DNA from: Hybos culiciformis
Taxonomy: Eukaryota; Arthropoda; Insecta; Diptera; Hybotidae
DNA: 64,000 bases
Direction: 5' to 3'
Assembly: GCA_964007475.1 (NCBI GenBank)
Contig: OZ023273.1
Coordinates: 113,941,812-114,005,811, forward strand
Both the position numbers and the translations under genes were made by a program. The notes under the pieces are model-generated. The model did no database searches and was not told the origin of the DNA. It was given only the letters and a program-made list of their open reading frames with translations. This document shows, piece after piece, positions 37,476-51,300 of the stretch; position 1 is the stretch's first letter; the number at the start of each line of letters is the position of its first letter.

Positions 37476-39805
37476 TAACCCGGGGGTTAGGTGCGAACGA
37501 ACAATTGTTTGTGGATACTTATGCAAAAACACATATCATTTTTTTTCTGCTGCACGAATTTGCTATACCCCTCTCATTTATAATTAGGATGAAATTAAGT
37601 TTTATATGTATACTATAAAAGCAAACTAATTCATGCATCCCGTCATTTCGAAATACACCACTCTCTATAGTGTGTGTAGTGTGTTTTAAAAACATTTTTC
37701 TTTATTATTCTTTTTTTTTTTGCTTTCAACATTCGGATTCGAGTATTAAATACAAAAAAAAAATATAGAGAAAAAATGGTGGAAAATCATTTTTTATTGA
37801 ATTAATTTTTTTATTTAAAAGTTTTTTTAAAATTACCAATAAAAATTTTTTAAATTTTTTTATTTTGTAAATTAAATCAAAATATTTTCGTTTTAATTAT
37901 GAAAATCATTTTTAAATAAAAAAAAAAAGTATAAAAAGAAAAGTATATTGAAATCTGTTTTGCCTGCAAAAAGTTTTTTTTTTTTTAAACAAAAGAAAAA
38001 TTTAACACTCGGACTCGGACAGAAAAAAATTAAATATAAATAAAAAACAAATTTATAATTTAAAAAAAAAAAAAATTAAAAATAATGAATGAAAATTTTC
38101 ATTAAAATTTTGAAAACAAAAATTAAATTAAAAAAAAAAAAAAGTCAATAAAATTTCTGTCTTTTTGTATTGCGGGGTGGGGAAATTTCATTAAAAAAAA
38201 AAAGAATTGGGGGTTTTTCATTTCATGTTTTTTTTTTAATTTTAATTTCAAAAATAATAAAAAAAAAATTTCTTGGGGGGAAAAATAAAAGTTTTTTTCA
38301 TCCTTTTTTTAATTTAATTTAATTTTATTTTTCCTTTTTTTTTTTTTTTAATACCTAACTTATTTTTCCTTATTTTACAAAAAAAAAAAAAAATTCAAAT
38401 TTATTAGAAAAAAATCTGCGCGCGCCGTTTCCCATCCCTCAAATGAGTAAAAGTATGCATGAAATTTTCAATATATTTTTTTTTAATTCATAAAATTTAC
38501 AAAAAAAAAAAAAAAAAGAATTTCATACTGGAATTTATAATTTACCTACCTACAAAAAAAAAAAAAAAAGGGCTAAAAATGTCAAAATTTTCTAAATATG
38601 TTTTTCTTTTTTTTCATTTGAAATAAAAAAATTTGTTTTTTTTTTTGTTTTTATCAGAATGAAACCAAGGTGTACCGTACCTATATACATATTAATAAAA
38701 TCAATTTGAAAATTTTAATGGATTTTATTAATTTTATTAAAAAAAAAAAAAATTCTAAAAGTTCATTCAACTTAGTTCGATATAAAATCATTTTTCAGCA
38801 AAGACCATTAATAATCGGTATATATTACAATATATAACTACCTATATAGCGAAATTAAGAAAAAAAAAATAAAATTTCTGGGACAAAAAGAAAAAAAAAT
38901 ATAAAGTTTTTGATTTTTCGTGAATAAAAAACTAATTTGTTTTTCTCAGCTTTTTAGATTTGATTGAAAATTGACGAATGAACTTATAGAGACGGTTCAG
39001 AAAATTGGATAGGTATCTACCATGACACATCAATTATCTACCTATAGAGATGGTAGATTCTAGATGTCTTTAACTATCTTATCGAGAAAATAATAAAGGA
39101 AGAATGGTTACTGGGTGCTAACAATGAAAATCTTTTATACCCATAATATATCAAGTATCATCAAAATCCATTAAAAATAAAATAAAAAAACCTTAAAAAT
39201 GTAAAACTTTTAAAATATAAAACTTGTAAAGAAAAAAAAAGTTAGATCTTCAAGTTAGTCAATAATTCAGAGGCTTCTTATTCCGAAAAATTAACAAGAT
39301 AGATAATTTCTATCATCCGAGCGAACCTCTATTCTTTGGGCACTATAATCGTTTAATAAGTTAGATACCTACCTATTTTATAAGTTTTTTAATTTCTGAC
39401 AAAAAATCTATCTACCTACCTATCTTTCTCAATTTTTTCTTCAATGGACTAGCCAAATCGACTCTAGCTTTTATAAAATTTATAGTTAGGTATATTTTTT
39501 ATTAAAAAAACAAAATTTAAAATAAATTAAAAATAAATAAATTAATTTTATATAATTTTTAGATTTGCATTTCAAAAACCTACCTACCTACCTAATTAAA
39601 AATTTTATATAATTAAAAAGAAAATAAAATAAAAACGAAATATAAATAATTTCATTTAATAAAAATTAAAATTTTTTTTTTCAAAGTTACTAAAATCAAA
39701 AAAAAAAAAAAAATATTTAAGAAGAAAAAACCGGAGAGCAAACTTCATTAAATCAAAATTCTAGAAATATTATAAAAATTAAATTATTTTGATTTTCTAT
39801 CTTGT
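37476..39805. other. proximal Cka 5' region, low complexity
   Basis: Dense poly-A and poly-T runs with one CG-rich spot (TGCGCGCGCCGTTTCCCATC near 38397). Several CTACCTACCTA stretches lie at 39370-39590. It probably carries Cka 5' UTR and promoter sequence. No coding frame except the short one at 39806. Confidence 0.4.
37614..37621 (+). promoter_or_regulatory. possible TATA box
   Basis: TATAAAAG, followed about 30 bp later by CCGTCATTTCG, an initiator-like context. It lies 2.4 kb upstream of the Cka start codon on the same strand and would imply a spliced or long 5' UTR. In such AT-rich DNA a chance match is quite possible. Confidence 0.2.
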
Positions 39806-39913
39806 ATGGATTTAAATAATTCAATAATCGAAGAAGCAGTAACATCATTTGGACAAAAACGCATTCGAAATAATAATTACACTAGGAGTATTCATTTTGA
39901 TGGTAATAATTAA
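39806..39913 (+). other. 35-codon upstream ORF or alternative exon of Cka
   Basis: An ATG opens a 35-codon frame beginning MDLNNSIIEEAVTSFGQ and continuing KRIRNNNYTRSIHFDG before a TAA, 158 bp upstream of the Cka ATG on the same strand. Its residue mix is more protein-like than typical chance frames here. Near its end GATG/GTAATA could act as a splice donor. It may be a regulatory upstream ORF in the Cka 5' UTR, an alternative first coding exon, or chance. Confidence 0.3.
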
Positions 39914-40070
39914 TTAATTTATATACTTATAATATATATATATATATAATTATACATATATACCTATAAAAAAAAAAAACTTATCAAATATAATCAACAA
40001 AAATTATAAACATATTTAAAAAAAAAAATTCTAATCAACAAAACAAAATATATATAAAGTATATATACCA

Positions 40071-40445
40071 ATGTTAAATATGTATATTCCAAAATTGGAT
40101 ATAGGTAGTAATAACGACCTGGAGGGTAATCAACAGTATAGTGGTGCTGCTTCGTCATCAAGTCAATCATCATCATATTGGGATCAACAACAACAACAAT
40201 CAGATAATCCAAGAACTGCATTAACTGTTCAACAACAACAGGGTTATTTTGATTATCAAACACAGCAAAGCAGTAGTAATTATCAAATGGGAACAAATTC
40301 TGCAGCCACAGCCGCTACCGGTATGAATAATAAATCAATGGGTGGTGGTGGTGGTGGTGGCGGCGGCGGTGGTGGTAATGTTGGTCCTGGTGGTATTGGA
40401 CCTGGTAGTAATAATTCTGGTATTATTGATGATAATAATGGTCAA

Positions 40446-40480
<35 letters not shown>

Positions 40481-41756
40481 ACAGCAAAATCAACAGCAAT
40501 CAAATCAACAACAACAACAAACACCACAATATACAATACCAGGAATATTACATTTTATTCAGCACGAATGGTCTAGATTTGAAATTGAACGATCACAATG
40601 GGATGTTGATAGGGCTGAATTACAGGTAATTTTTTTTTACAACTTAAGATAATATTCAATTATATTATTTAAATTATTAAAAATTTAATAAAATTGGATT
40701 GCTTTTTTTTTTTATCCACTATAAAAGGTTTCTATAATAATGATTGCAAAAACTTTTCGATTTGACATATATACATATCTACCTACATAAATATAAATAT
40801 TTTATTTTCATAATTTCCTACATATATATTTATGCATTTACTTTTTATTTTTAGGTGTATATAAAAATCTGACCAAAGAAAAGTGTTATTTAAAATATAA
40901 TCAAAATACGTATATACCTATGTGCACACATAATAATTTTGAAAACAAATAGAACGGTGTAATATTGCTTGCATGTTGAATTTAACCAAATTATTTCAGT
41001 TGTATATTTATTTAAAGAAATTTATATAAGATTCATAAAATATTGATTATAATAAATTTTATTTATATTATATACACAACCTAACTAAATTTATAATCGA
41101 TATTTACTTTTACTATATTTTCTAAAAAACAAAAATTAAGTATAAATATATTATATTTTGTTTCGATTTCTTCCTCGTTTTTGTTTTTTATACTTACCTA
41201 CATAGGTATAAATGGAAAACATTAAAATAAAATAGTAAAATAATCTGTTTTAAAAAAGTGTTAGTTTTTTTTTCATTATTATTATTATTATTATTACAAT
41301 ATTCACGACACAAAATAATATTTATTAGTAGCTAAAACAGAGATCAAAAACATAAAAATGCAATTAGGTACCTAGGTGAAAATTTTATTGACGTAATTTT
41401 AAATATATTTTATGTTTATAATTATTATAACATTTTTTATTTTACATGTTGTAGGTATATACAAATGGCAATATATACATAATTATAATAATTAAAAATT
41501 CATAAAAATATGTACTTAATAAAATTTATAGAGAAATTTTTCCTGTCATTATTATGTATTTTTATATGTGCAAGGGCGGAAAAATTGAAAATAATTATCG
41601 TACTTTTGAATTTTTATTGTCTATTTCCGAATTCAATGAGCCTGTTCAAATATCTTATTTAATGATATGACTCATATTTTTTACTAGAAATAAATAAAGA
41701 ATAAGATTTTAGAACTTGCTAATCTGTTTTATTTTCTGAACGATAGATGTGAAACT

Positions 41757-41827
<71 letters not shown>

Positions 41828-44800
41828 CAAGTAAACACTATTAAAATAACACCTTTTCAAATAGTCCTTCATTAGCAAAAACTTATTTTATTTTAATTAA
41901 ATTTATTAAAGTATTCAAGTTTTTGATTAAAGATAATATATGTACATTAATTACATAATAATCATATAATATTTACTATTAACTGATAGTAAAAAATAAT
42001 AAATAATATTTGTTTAACAACATGTTAATGTTTACGTTTTAAAGTGGCATGTATTGATTGAATTTGATAAAAGTAATTAATTGTTTTTTTTGCTGATGTC
42101 AAATTCTATTCATTCGTCATATAATAAATATGTAATTGAAATATGATTGATTAACTGCGATTTTATAGTAGGGGTAGCTACCTACCTACATTCAACAAGT
42201 AATATTTTATTTTCTTTTGGTGGTTGTAGATTCTATGTATATACATTATTTAAGGATTTAAAGTTAGAAATTGAGATAAAATATCTTGGAAAAAAATCAA
42301 TCAAAAAACTAAAAAAAACAATTTTATTTTGCTCTTTTTAATTTTTTTTTTCCATAAAAAGTTAAAGTAAATAAACTAAATAATTCAATAATTTTTTATT
42401 CGAAAAAGAAAATACAAACCCATAAAATCGCAAATAATAAATTCTAATTGTTTCAACAAAAAAAGAAAATCCTTTTTTTTTCACATTAATGTATGTAAAT
42501 AGGTATTCGTCATGCAATGTCAATTTAGGTATATATAGAGGGAATATAAAAATGCGCAAAATTATATATTTTATTTTTTTTTAAAGTGTTTTTTATTTAT
42601 TTAAATGATTAAATCAATCTACTCTCTAATATTTCTATTGAAACTTTGTATTTTTATTTAATGTAATTTTTATTTATTTTTTCAGGCTCGTATAGCTATG
42701 CTTTTAGGTGAACGCAAAGGTCAAGAAAATGTTAAGTCCGATTTAATACGTCGAATTAAAATGCTAGAGTATGCACTTAAACAAGAACGTGTTAAATTGC
42801 ATCGTCTAAAATTTGGTTGTGATCCGCCACAAATGAATGACTTAAAGCCACCCATTGATGAGCCAGTTGTTAGTGATGTTGGAGTTCAAGATTCTGAAGT
42901 ACCATACAGTTCGGTATCGAATACAACTTGGCGGCAAGGACGTCAAATGCTTAGGCAATATCTTCAAGAAATCGGATATACAGAAGCCATAATTGATGTA
43001 CGCTCAAATCGTGTTCGATCTTTAATGAATATGAATAATAATGCAATTGAACAAGAAGAAAATCTAAATCCCAATATCAATGGTAATGAAAATAATAAAC
43101 GGGCTTCAGAGTCTCAAGGTAAAATTAAATATTTGTATTAAAAATTAATTTTAATCATTTTATCTAAAGATAATACTTTTTTTTTTCTAGGTCGGCGAAC
43201 ACCAGCAAAGAAATCTCAACTAAGCGATGCCATGATATTAGATTCAACCGAAGAAGCTGTAATGGCTAATTTTGAATTTTTAGGTCAAGATGTTGAAATG
43301 TCTGATGATGATGAAGTTTCTGACGATTTGGATATGGGTGTGGTAAATGACGAAACTGATAATTTGAAAACTACAAAACGTAAAGGAAAAGATCTGATTA
43401 TGGGCGATGGTAAATACAAATTAACAATTTCATTAAATTTTTATTTTTTTTTTATCAGAAATGTATAAACGCTTTTATTAACACTAAACAAAAGAGAGAT
43501 GCAATAAATAAATTATTTCATTTAATAATATAATTTAAAATTAAACAATATTATATTAAAAAAAAAATATGGAAAAAATAACAAGATTTCCACTTTCCAT
43601 TTAATTTTGGTTGACATTGTTTCAATATGAAATTTCTTATTACAAAATAATACATATACTTAGTATGTATGTTTTTATTTTACTGTCTTTTGCATTTAAT
43701 TTTATTATTTTTCTGTTCAGCATAAACAGACATAGAACTTAAAAAATAATAAATTTTCGAGTAAATTTTCTAATGAAAGACAAATTTTTTTTTTTTCAGT
43801 ACATAATATTCATAAAAGATTTCATTATACATTTTAGTTCCCTTAAACAGATCTAGTTAAGTGGCAATCTTGTTCATATTATGTCTTAAACGTAAACCAA
43901 TAATAATTTCATTTTTGTACATATTAAACACATACATAATATAATTTTTATTTATTTTTTCATTTATTAGTTAAATACCTTCTCTTTTTTTTTGAATTAA
44001 GCCAAACGAGATTGTAAGTTCCTGTTCTCGTTCTGTCTCACGTTCATCATTAAAGAAATACACACAAAAACCAGTATTAAAAATAATATCTCCCACCTAC
44101 ATTAACTTATCGATTCGTATATAAAACATTAATTCGTATATAAAACATTCACGAAAATCTTCTGGTCATGAGAAATTCTAAAATGTTCAAATTATTTATT
44201 TATTAGAACAAAATGAAAAAATATCGTACATAAAAAGAAAACAAGATTGACTTTAACTTTTTCGGAAATATTTAATTAAATTACTTGCATTAATGATTTC
44301 GGGTGAATTCATTAAAAATAAATATTTTATTTTGACTCCACTTTTTTTTTATTTGGAATTTGAAATATTTCATTTGGTTTATTTGTTTCATAAATCCGGA
44401 GTTATAGAGCTAACAGTCAATTTATTTATTGAATTAATAAAATACTTCCATATATGTACAACGCAAAATTTTATTATAATACTGTCTGAAATAGGAAATA
44501 CAACAATAAATTACTTGAATATTCTATTTAAGCATATACATTTTTTTTTTCGACATAATAAAGAAAAATATTTAAAAGTTGCATTCTAATGTCATATTAA
44601 TATCATTCATTATAACATTTTAAACAAAAAAAAACATCACATCATACATTCATTTTAATTTTTAATAAAAAAATTCTTTCTGCAAAACAAAAAACAATAA
44701 TTCTCTTAATTTGGCTTATAACCCAATTTTTAATTAATATTGTCACACATTTTTTTTTACAATTATTTTACATAATATACTTAGAATATATGAATAATCT

Positions 44801-47800
44801 TAGATTTTAATTTTCAAATAATCATCATCTCTTGAAAAATCTCCAAAATTTGAAATTTGAAAAATGATGGTAATTACGAATTATGATTTGATTTATAAGA
44901 ATCAATGAAAATCCTTTTCTCAAGTTCAATTTTGATCAAATTAAATTTTCGTTTATTTTTACGATCAAATCGTAATTCGTAATAACTATCTTCAGTTGAC
45001 AACCTAATAAAAATAAGGCCAATTATAAATAAAAAAAAAGTCATACTTCAAATGTAAATAAATGATAAATTATAGTATACAAATTAAAAGGAATGAATGA
45101 AAGCAATATAAACACCTAGTAATGAAACTGTCAAAAAACAAATGTATTAAGTACTTATGAAAAATATTAATTAGAAGACCCGTATGAAAGTTTAAGAAAT
45201 TGGTTTTATTTATTTCAACAATGTTAAATGACTATCTTACAGTTTATATTAAAGAAATGGATTTTATTCCGTAAACCTCATATTTTAAATTTTTTCATAC
45301 TTTTTACACGGAAAAAAAATTCTAATCAGTACCTACTAACACTATCTCATTTTGAGACACCATTGCTAGGAGTTGATAGTGCTTTGAGTCAATCTAATAA
45401 TTTTAGTAATGTATACTTTTTTGCCAGGCACAAAAATTCACTTTATGACATAAATTTTCAAAAGAAATATCTTCTTATAAAAATCTTGACGAAATTTTCA
45501 GTAAAAGATACTGTGTCATTTTCAGTAAAAATCAATATTTTTAAACATAAATAAAAAATATTTTCGCTATCATCATCATCATCAATATAAAATATTTCTA
45601 TTTTTCTATCATAAAAAAAATTGCATTAACTCTAAAAGATATTAAAAATAAAACTATATACATATATTTAGTATAAAAATAACATACATATATTTTACTC
45701 GAAATAAACATAAAAAAAAAAAAAAATAATAATTAACTAAAAATTAAACAAAAAATTTTTATTTTTATAATTATAATTACTTTCTTTTTTTTCTTATTTA
45801 TTTTCATTTATTTGTTTACTTTATTTCTGATGTATGTAATTTAATTAAAAAAAAAAAAAAATTCAATTATTATAAACTTCCTCCCAATTAAAAAAAAAAA
45901 AAAAAAAAAAAAGATGTTGATGCCGAGGCTGAGGAGCTTCTTAATGATTTGAATCAATTGACAGAAGGTGCGCTTTTTTATTATTTTTTTTAGTGATTAA
46001 TTTTAATTAATTTTTTTTTTCAATCAAATTAAATAGAAGGACGTAAAATTAATACAAATTTTTTTTTTTTTTATTTAATTTAATATTATGTTCGTTAAAA
46101 AAGTCTATATATTTCGCTTGATAATAATTATGATTTTTTATTTTTATTTTTGTTTAAATCATAATGTTTATTGTTGATAGTTAGTTTAACTATAAATAGT
46201 ATATACGTCTCTTAGTAAATGTTATTTTTCTTTAAAAAGGTTTAAGTAAAATAATAAAATATTTAAAAAGTTATTTCAATAATGACACAATTTTAAAGTA
46301 AATTCTGTAAATTATTAATATTTAATCAGATGTATCTATTATTGTATTTATCATTTCGTTTCTGCTTTTAAAAAATGTCTTAATTATGTATTTAAAAAAA
46401 TAAATTGTTTCTATTGATGAGCAGGGGTTTTCCCCAAACTCACAAAGTAATATTTGTTAATTTCTATTTTCCATTACTTTCGAGTGAAAATAGAGGTGGG
46501 TCATCTTTTTCATCAATATTATTTATTTTTGCAAATTTTGTTAGCTGTCTTTTTGACTTGCTTACCTGAAAATTATTCATATCTTAGATTTTTGAATTTT
46601 CCTTGTATTTTGGTTTGATGTTTCCATAAAAGCAAGAAACAAATTTGTTATGTTTACGGTATTGATAACTTATCAAAAATGAATTAAGTTTATCAATTAA
46701 TTTTGCAAAAACCCAATATTATTACATTCATGCATGGAATAAACTATGCTTAAAAGGATGACAATTTAATTAATTATTTTTTTCTTATGTTTTTTATACA
46801 AAAATTCAAAAAATTCATCTCACCAGCCAGATAGTAGGGAAATGTTTTTTGAAATTTTTTTGTTTATAAAATACATACATGTATATCTCAAGTTATTATA
46901 TAATTTAACCTAATGTTATTATTTGAACAAAGCATGCAGAAAAGCCTGCACTCAATATTTGCAAGTGATACGTTTTACGGCACTTTAACTTATTTGAGAA
47001 AAAAAAAGTATAAAATACGATATTTTGCAATTTACTTTAAAATTTTGTTAACTAATCTAAAATAAATTTCAAATATAATTTGTTCACATTGTATTATATA
47101 TTCTATTAAATTCTAGGTTTCCCTGATGCTACTGTTAGACGTAACAATTTACTCCAAGAAGATGAAATAGTTGTTGATGCATCACTCGGTTTGGGTGATT
47201 TAGCGCAATTGACAGTTAATAATGATGCAGATGAAAATTCTAGTAATACAACTGGTTCAACTAAAGATGGATCTGCATATCGTAAAACATGGAATGCCAA
47301 ATATACTTTGCGATCACATTTCGATGGTGTAAGAGCATTAGCATTCCATCCAGAAGAACCAGTTTTGATAACTGCATCCGAAGATCATACATTAAAATTA
47401 TGGAATCTACAAAAAACAGTTCAAGCTAAAAAATCAGCTAGTCTTGATGTTGAGCCACTTTATACATTTAGAGCACATTCTGGGCCCGTACTTTGTTTAG
47501 CTATGCACGGCGAAATGTGTTATTCAGGTGGTTTGGATGGACAAATTAATTGTTGGAAATTACCAAATTCGAATATTGATGCGTACGATTGCTACGATCC
47601 CAGTGTACTGAAGCTAACATTAGAAGAACATTCAGATGCTGTTTGGGGCTTAGCTGTTAATCATACGAAAGGTAATATTGTATCATGTTCGGCAGATGGT
47701 ACTGTTAAGCTATGGTCGCCCAGTACAAAAGTTCCGTTGTTGCGCACATTTGAATCTGGACGTGAAGACGCTATACCAACTTCAGTAGATTTTGTTCGTG

Positions 47801-48392
47801 ATGAATTGGATAGAATTGTTGTCGCTTATTCACAGAATTGTATAATTTATGATACGGAAACGAACAGACAAATTCAAGTAAGTTGTGTTTCGAAAATTTT
47901 AAAAGACAAAATTTTATTGATTTTATAATTTTCTTATAAAAAAATCCATTATAACCCAATATTTTCAAACAAATTTGTTAAAAAATTCTTGAAATTTTTT
48001 AGGTTTTAGAGCAAGTACAAGATAGTAGTACGTCAACAAACAAATTTATAAACAAAGTTGTTAGTCACCCAACTTTGCCAATAACAATAACAGCACATGA
48101 AGATCGTCATATACGATTTTGGGATAATACAACTGGTCAACTAATTCATGCAATGGTTGCACATTTGGAACCTGTAACAAGTTTAGCAATTGATTCAAAT
48201 GGTTTATATTTATTATCCGGTTCACATGATTGTTCAATTCGGTTATGGCATTTAGATAATAAGACATGCGTTCAAGAAATTACGGCACATCGGAAGAAAT
48301 TTGATGAAAGTATATTTGATGTTGCTTTTCATCCCACAAAACCGTACATAGCATCTGCCGGTGCTGATGGTTTAGCAAAAGTTTTTGTTTAA
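40071..48392 (+). CDS. Cka: striatin family protein, STRIPAK scaffold (Cka)
   Basis: Six exons (40071-40625, 42686-43118, 43191-43409, 45914-45967, 47117-47877, 48003-48392) join in frame to 803 aa. Striatins are regulatory B-type subunits of PP2A that assemble the STRIPAK complex with kinases and Mob4; fly Cka links JNK and other kinase signalling. Order: a low-complexity start with poly-Gly (about 90-103) and poly-Gln; the caveolin-binding and coiled-coil region at about 155-225 (TIPGILHFIQHEWSRFE, then MLLGERKGQENVKSDLIRRI); WRQGRQMLRQYLQEIGYTE at about 260; an acidic linker; and WD40 repeats from about 486 to the end (for example SEDHTLKLWNL, SADGTVKLWSP, SGSHDCSIRLWHL). A TAA-closed frame upstream of the ATG supports this start. 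Exon 4 is 54 bp, preserves frame if skipped, and has an odd acceptor. AATAAA at 48514-48519 is a likely poly(A) signal. Confidence 0.95.
40340..40520 (+). repeat. GGT/GGC and CAG/CAA coding repeats in Cka exon 1
   Basis: A GGT/GGC run at about 40340-40377 encodes poly-Gly, and a CAG/CAA run at about 40443-40520 encodes interrupted poly-Gln. Such runs are length-variable in insects. Frames on the other strand and frame (poly-Val, poly-Ser) are shadows. Confidence 0.85.
41758..41824. repeat. (AT)n microsatellite in Cka intron 1
   Basis: About 32 perfect AT dinucleotides, the longest simple repeat in the window. Intron 1 (40626-42685) otherwise holds only AT-rich sequence. Confidence 0.95.
43410..45913. 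other. Cka intron 3 (2.5 kb)
   Basis: Intron sequence with poly-A/T runs, a duplicated 19-base motif TTCGTATATAAAACATT at 44115-44150 and the inverted repeat at 44869-44987. Frames at 44293-44589 and 45228-45554 have no domains and no splice sites matching the gene's phase, so I leave them out. Confidence 0.5.
44869..44987. repeat. short inverted-repeat element, family copy 2
   Basis: Arms GGTAATTACGAATTATGATT and, at the right, the reverse complement of ATCAAATCGTAATTCGTAAT pair over about 24 bp. The centre (AATCCTTTTCTCAA, ATTTTGATCAAA, TTATTTTTACGAT) recurs in the element near 55975 and, reversed, near 28172. Confidence 0.55.
45968..47116. other. Cka intron 4 (1.15 kb)
   Basis: AT-rich intron that begins with the uncommon donor GTGCGC and ends with AAATTCTAG before exon 5. 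No gene or repeat family recognised inside. Confidence 0.5.
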
Positions 48393-51300
48393 TTGAAAAA
48401 ATGATAAAAAAAAAATATTAATAAAATTAATTATACATAGATATAATAAAAAAGATAGAAAGTTAATAACAAGGGCTTGTTCATGCATTTTAAAATTTTA
48501 TAATTACTGTATCAATAAATTTTATTTTATTTTTTTCATTTCTTAAAACGATATTGTATAATTTAACTCAAATTTTTATCCGGCGACCTCAACCATTATA
48601 ATTATTAATATTTATGTGATCCTAAATTAAATAAACTTTTATAAAAAAAAATAATTACACCTATATTAAACTATTTTTACAATTTTTTATTGAATATTCT
48701 GTGTAAAAATTTTGGTAGCTATTATACGATAATTTTATAATATTGTATCACTTTATGATATTAAATAGATCTGTTTTTGATTGCATTTTTCCATTTTTAA
48801 TTGAAAAACTACCAATTCGTCTAAAAAAAGTCCTTTTGGAGTTTTTGCACCACAGACATTACTTAAATTTCAAGTATAATTTTGAGAGTTATTGGGAATT
48901 ACGAAATAATTGATGAAGTTCAATGAATATTAAATTTTGGGATGGAAAATATAATAGAATTTTCATAAGTTTTGTACTAACGTAATTATGGGTTTATTAT
49001 GCGCAGAGTATGTAGATGCACTGCTATCCTAGTTTCTATTTCGAAAGTTCAGTATTCGTCAATTCGAAGACAAATTGATTCAATAGCAATTAAGTCAAAA
49101 TTATTATCAATATACTAGATTTTAGCATTTGCGTTTCTATCTAAGAATAAATGTTACTCAAATTTGAAGTGAAGTAATTATTTTATTTATCTATTAAATT
49201 AAGTGATTCTCAGCTAATTGTGAAGAGCCTGGAAAATTCTTTTAAATTTAGTAGTTTTTAGACCAATTATAATTTGTATCAAATGTTAATTGAGCTGATC
49301 ATATTCAATCAATTTTTCATAATTATTAATTGTTTTAAGTCGAACTGAGAGACTTCTATATCAGCTTAGCACAAGTTTTAATAAAGTTTTATACTTTTTT
49401 TTATACCTAGAATTAAAATTATATTTGATCTGTTTTGGGATTTTATGAACAAGCTCTTTACAAATACTTTAAAAATTTGTTATTGTGAGTTAAAAAAAAA
49501 AAAATTTCATTTTCATTTTCAATTTTCACAATTATCAATTTTTTTTTTAAATAACTTTATTTGCTAATTGTATTATATTTGTTCTCTTTAAAAAAAAAAA
49601 TAAAATAAAAATATTTGTAACATTTTTTAATAATTTAATAAAAATGTTTTTACTCTCTAAAGTCTAAATTATCAATAAAAAAAAAAAAACAAATTAAAAT
49701 TTTATATCAAAATTTATATTTCGAAAATTCAGATTGTGGTCGCAATATTTTATTTTTTTTGCTAGTTCATTAGATTAATATTTTCCATTTTTTTTTTGCT
49801 AAAATATTATTTCATGTAAACAAATTGTTTTATAGCTCCTTATTTACATTCCTCGAAGATTTTTAGTCTCTCCTACAATTCTATAAAATTTTCTCAATTA
49901 TTAAATAAAATTCTGCCATTATTGGAATTATTTTTAAAATTAATTTTTTAAATAGAAATTGAAATGCTAGCACAAAAATTTTTATACGACTTCGCAATCT
50001 ATCTGAATAAAAAGTTTTATTTAATTTAGAAAATTTATTTTCTATAAATTTTCTCTTATTTTCCAAAAAGTATATAAATTATTATATACATTTTTTTTTT
50101 GTTGTTATTTTGAACAAAAACTAATAATTATCGTAAATAGTTCGAAATAAGGGCTGCTGCTTAGTTTTTCATTCGTTTCATTCTATTTTTTAATTTTTCA
50201 TTAAATATAAAAAAAAAACTGATCAAAAAAATTAAATAATTCGGATGGCAAATATTATATATATACACATTACATAACAAATATGTATTAGGTATTTTAA
50301 ACTTAAAAAAAAAAAATCATAAAATATAAAAAACATGTTTCAATAAATAAATAAATAAAAAAAAAAAACAATACACCCACACTCGACACCTCCATTGAAT
50401 AAATTATTAGAATGCGCTTTAAAAATTAAAAAAAATAAATAAATAAAAAATAAATAAAATAGTGTAAGAGAAAAATTAACTTTACATGTATTATTAAAAA
50501 AAAAAAAAAATTATATAAATATATTAAATATTTAAGTTCAAAAAAAAAAAAAAATTGTATTGAAAATTTAGAAAATCATCATATTTCAAAAGGACCCACT
50601 TATTTCAAAAATACTCAAAAAAAAAACCAAACAAATATTTTGCCTTTTTCCAAAATTTATATCTGCAAATAATCTGCAGAAATCTTACCTAGTGTAAATT
50701 TAACATCTATATATATTCAAAAAATAAGATTTTATAATGTGTACAATTCCGGTTATATTTATTGATACGTTTCATTTCCTTTTTTACTGTTTAAACGATA
50801 TTATCCAAATATTTATTTTTCCTATACAATACAATGTCAACCCTATTTTAGAGAAATTTTGCTAATTCAATTTTGAAAAAGCAATTTTATCTTATATTTT
50901 GAAAAACATCTTAAATTAATTTGTATATCGTCTCTCTTGGTGCACTCACTTTAAATACAGGCCAATAATAAAACCTATTACAATATATCTACATATAAAT
51001 TAATTGTTAATATAACAATTAAAAAAAAAAAAACAAATTTTACAAATTAAATTATCCTGCGCATCAATTTTTGTTGATATTAAAAAAAAAAAAAAAACAA
51101 ATTCAATAAGTGGTGTTTTTCATCTAAAAATAAAAAAACAAAAAAAAAAAACTTTAGTATTGATATATAGGGATTCAAAATAAAAAAAAAAAAAACTAGC
51201 TCTTTGGAGAAAATATTCAGAAATAACATTAAATTGTAAAAATTATTATTAACAATTTATTATCTAATATTTAACGTTTTAATTAAAAAAAAAAAAAAAA

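Noticed and set aside
40342..40629. Poly-Val and poly-Ser frames in Cka exon 1
   Set aside because: Alternative-frame readings of the GGT and CAG repeats; the true frame continues into the coiled-coil motif.
44293..45554. Two frames of about 100 codons inside Cka intron 3
   Set aside because: No recognisable domains, AT-driven composition and no compatible splice phase with Cka.
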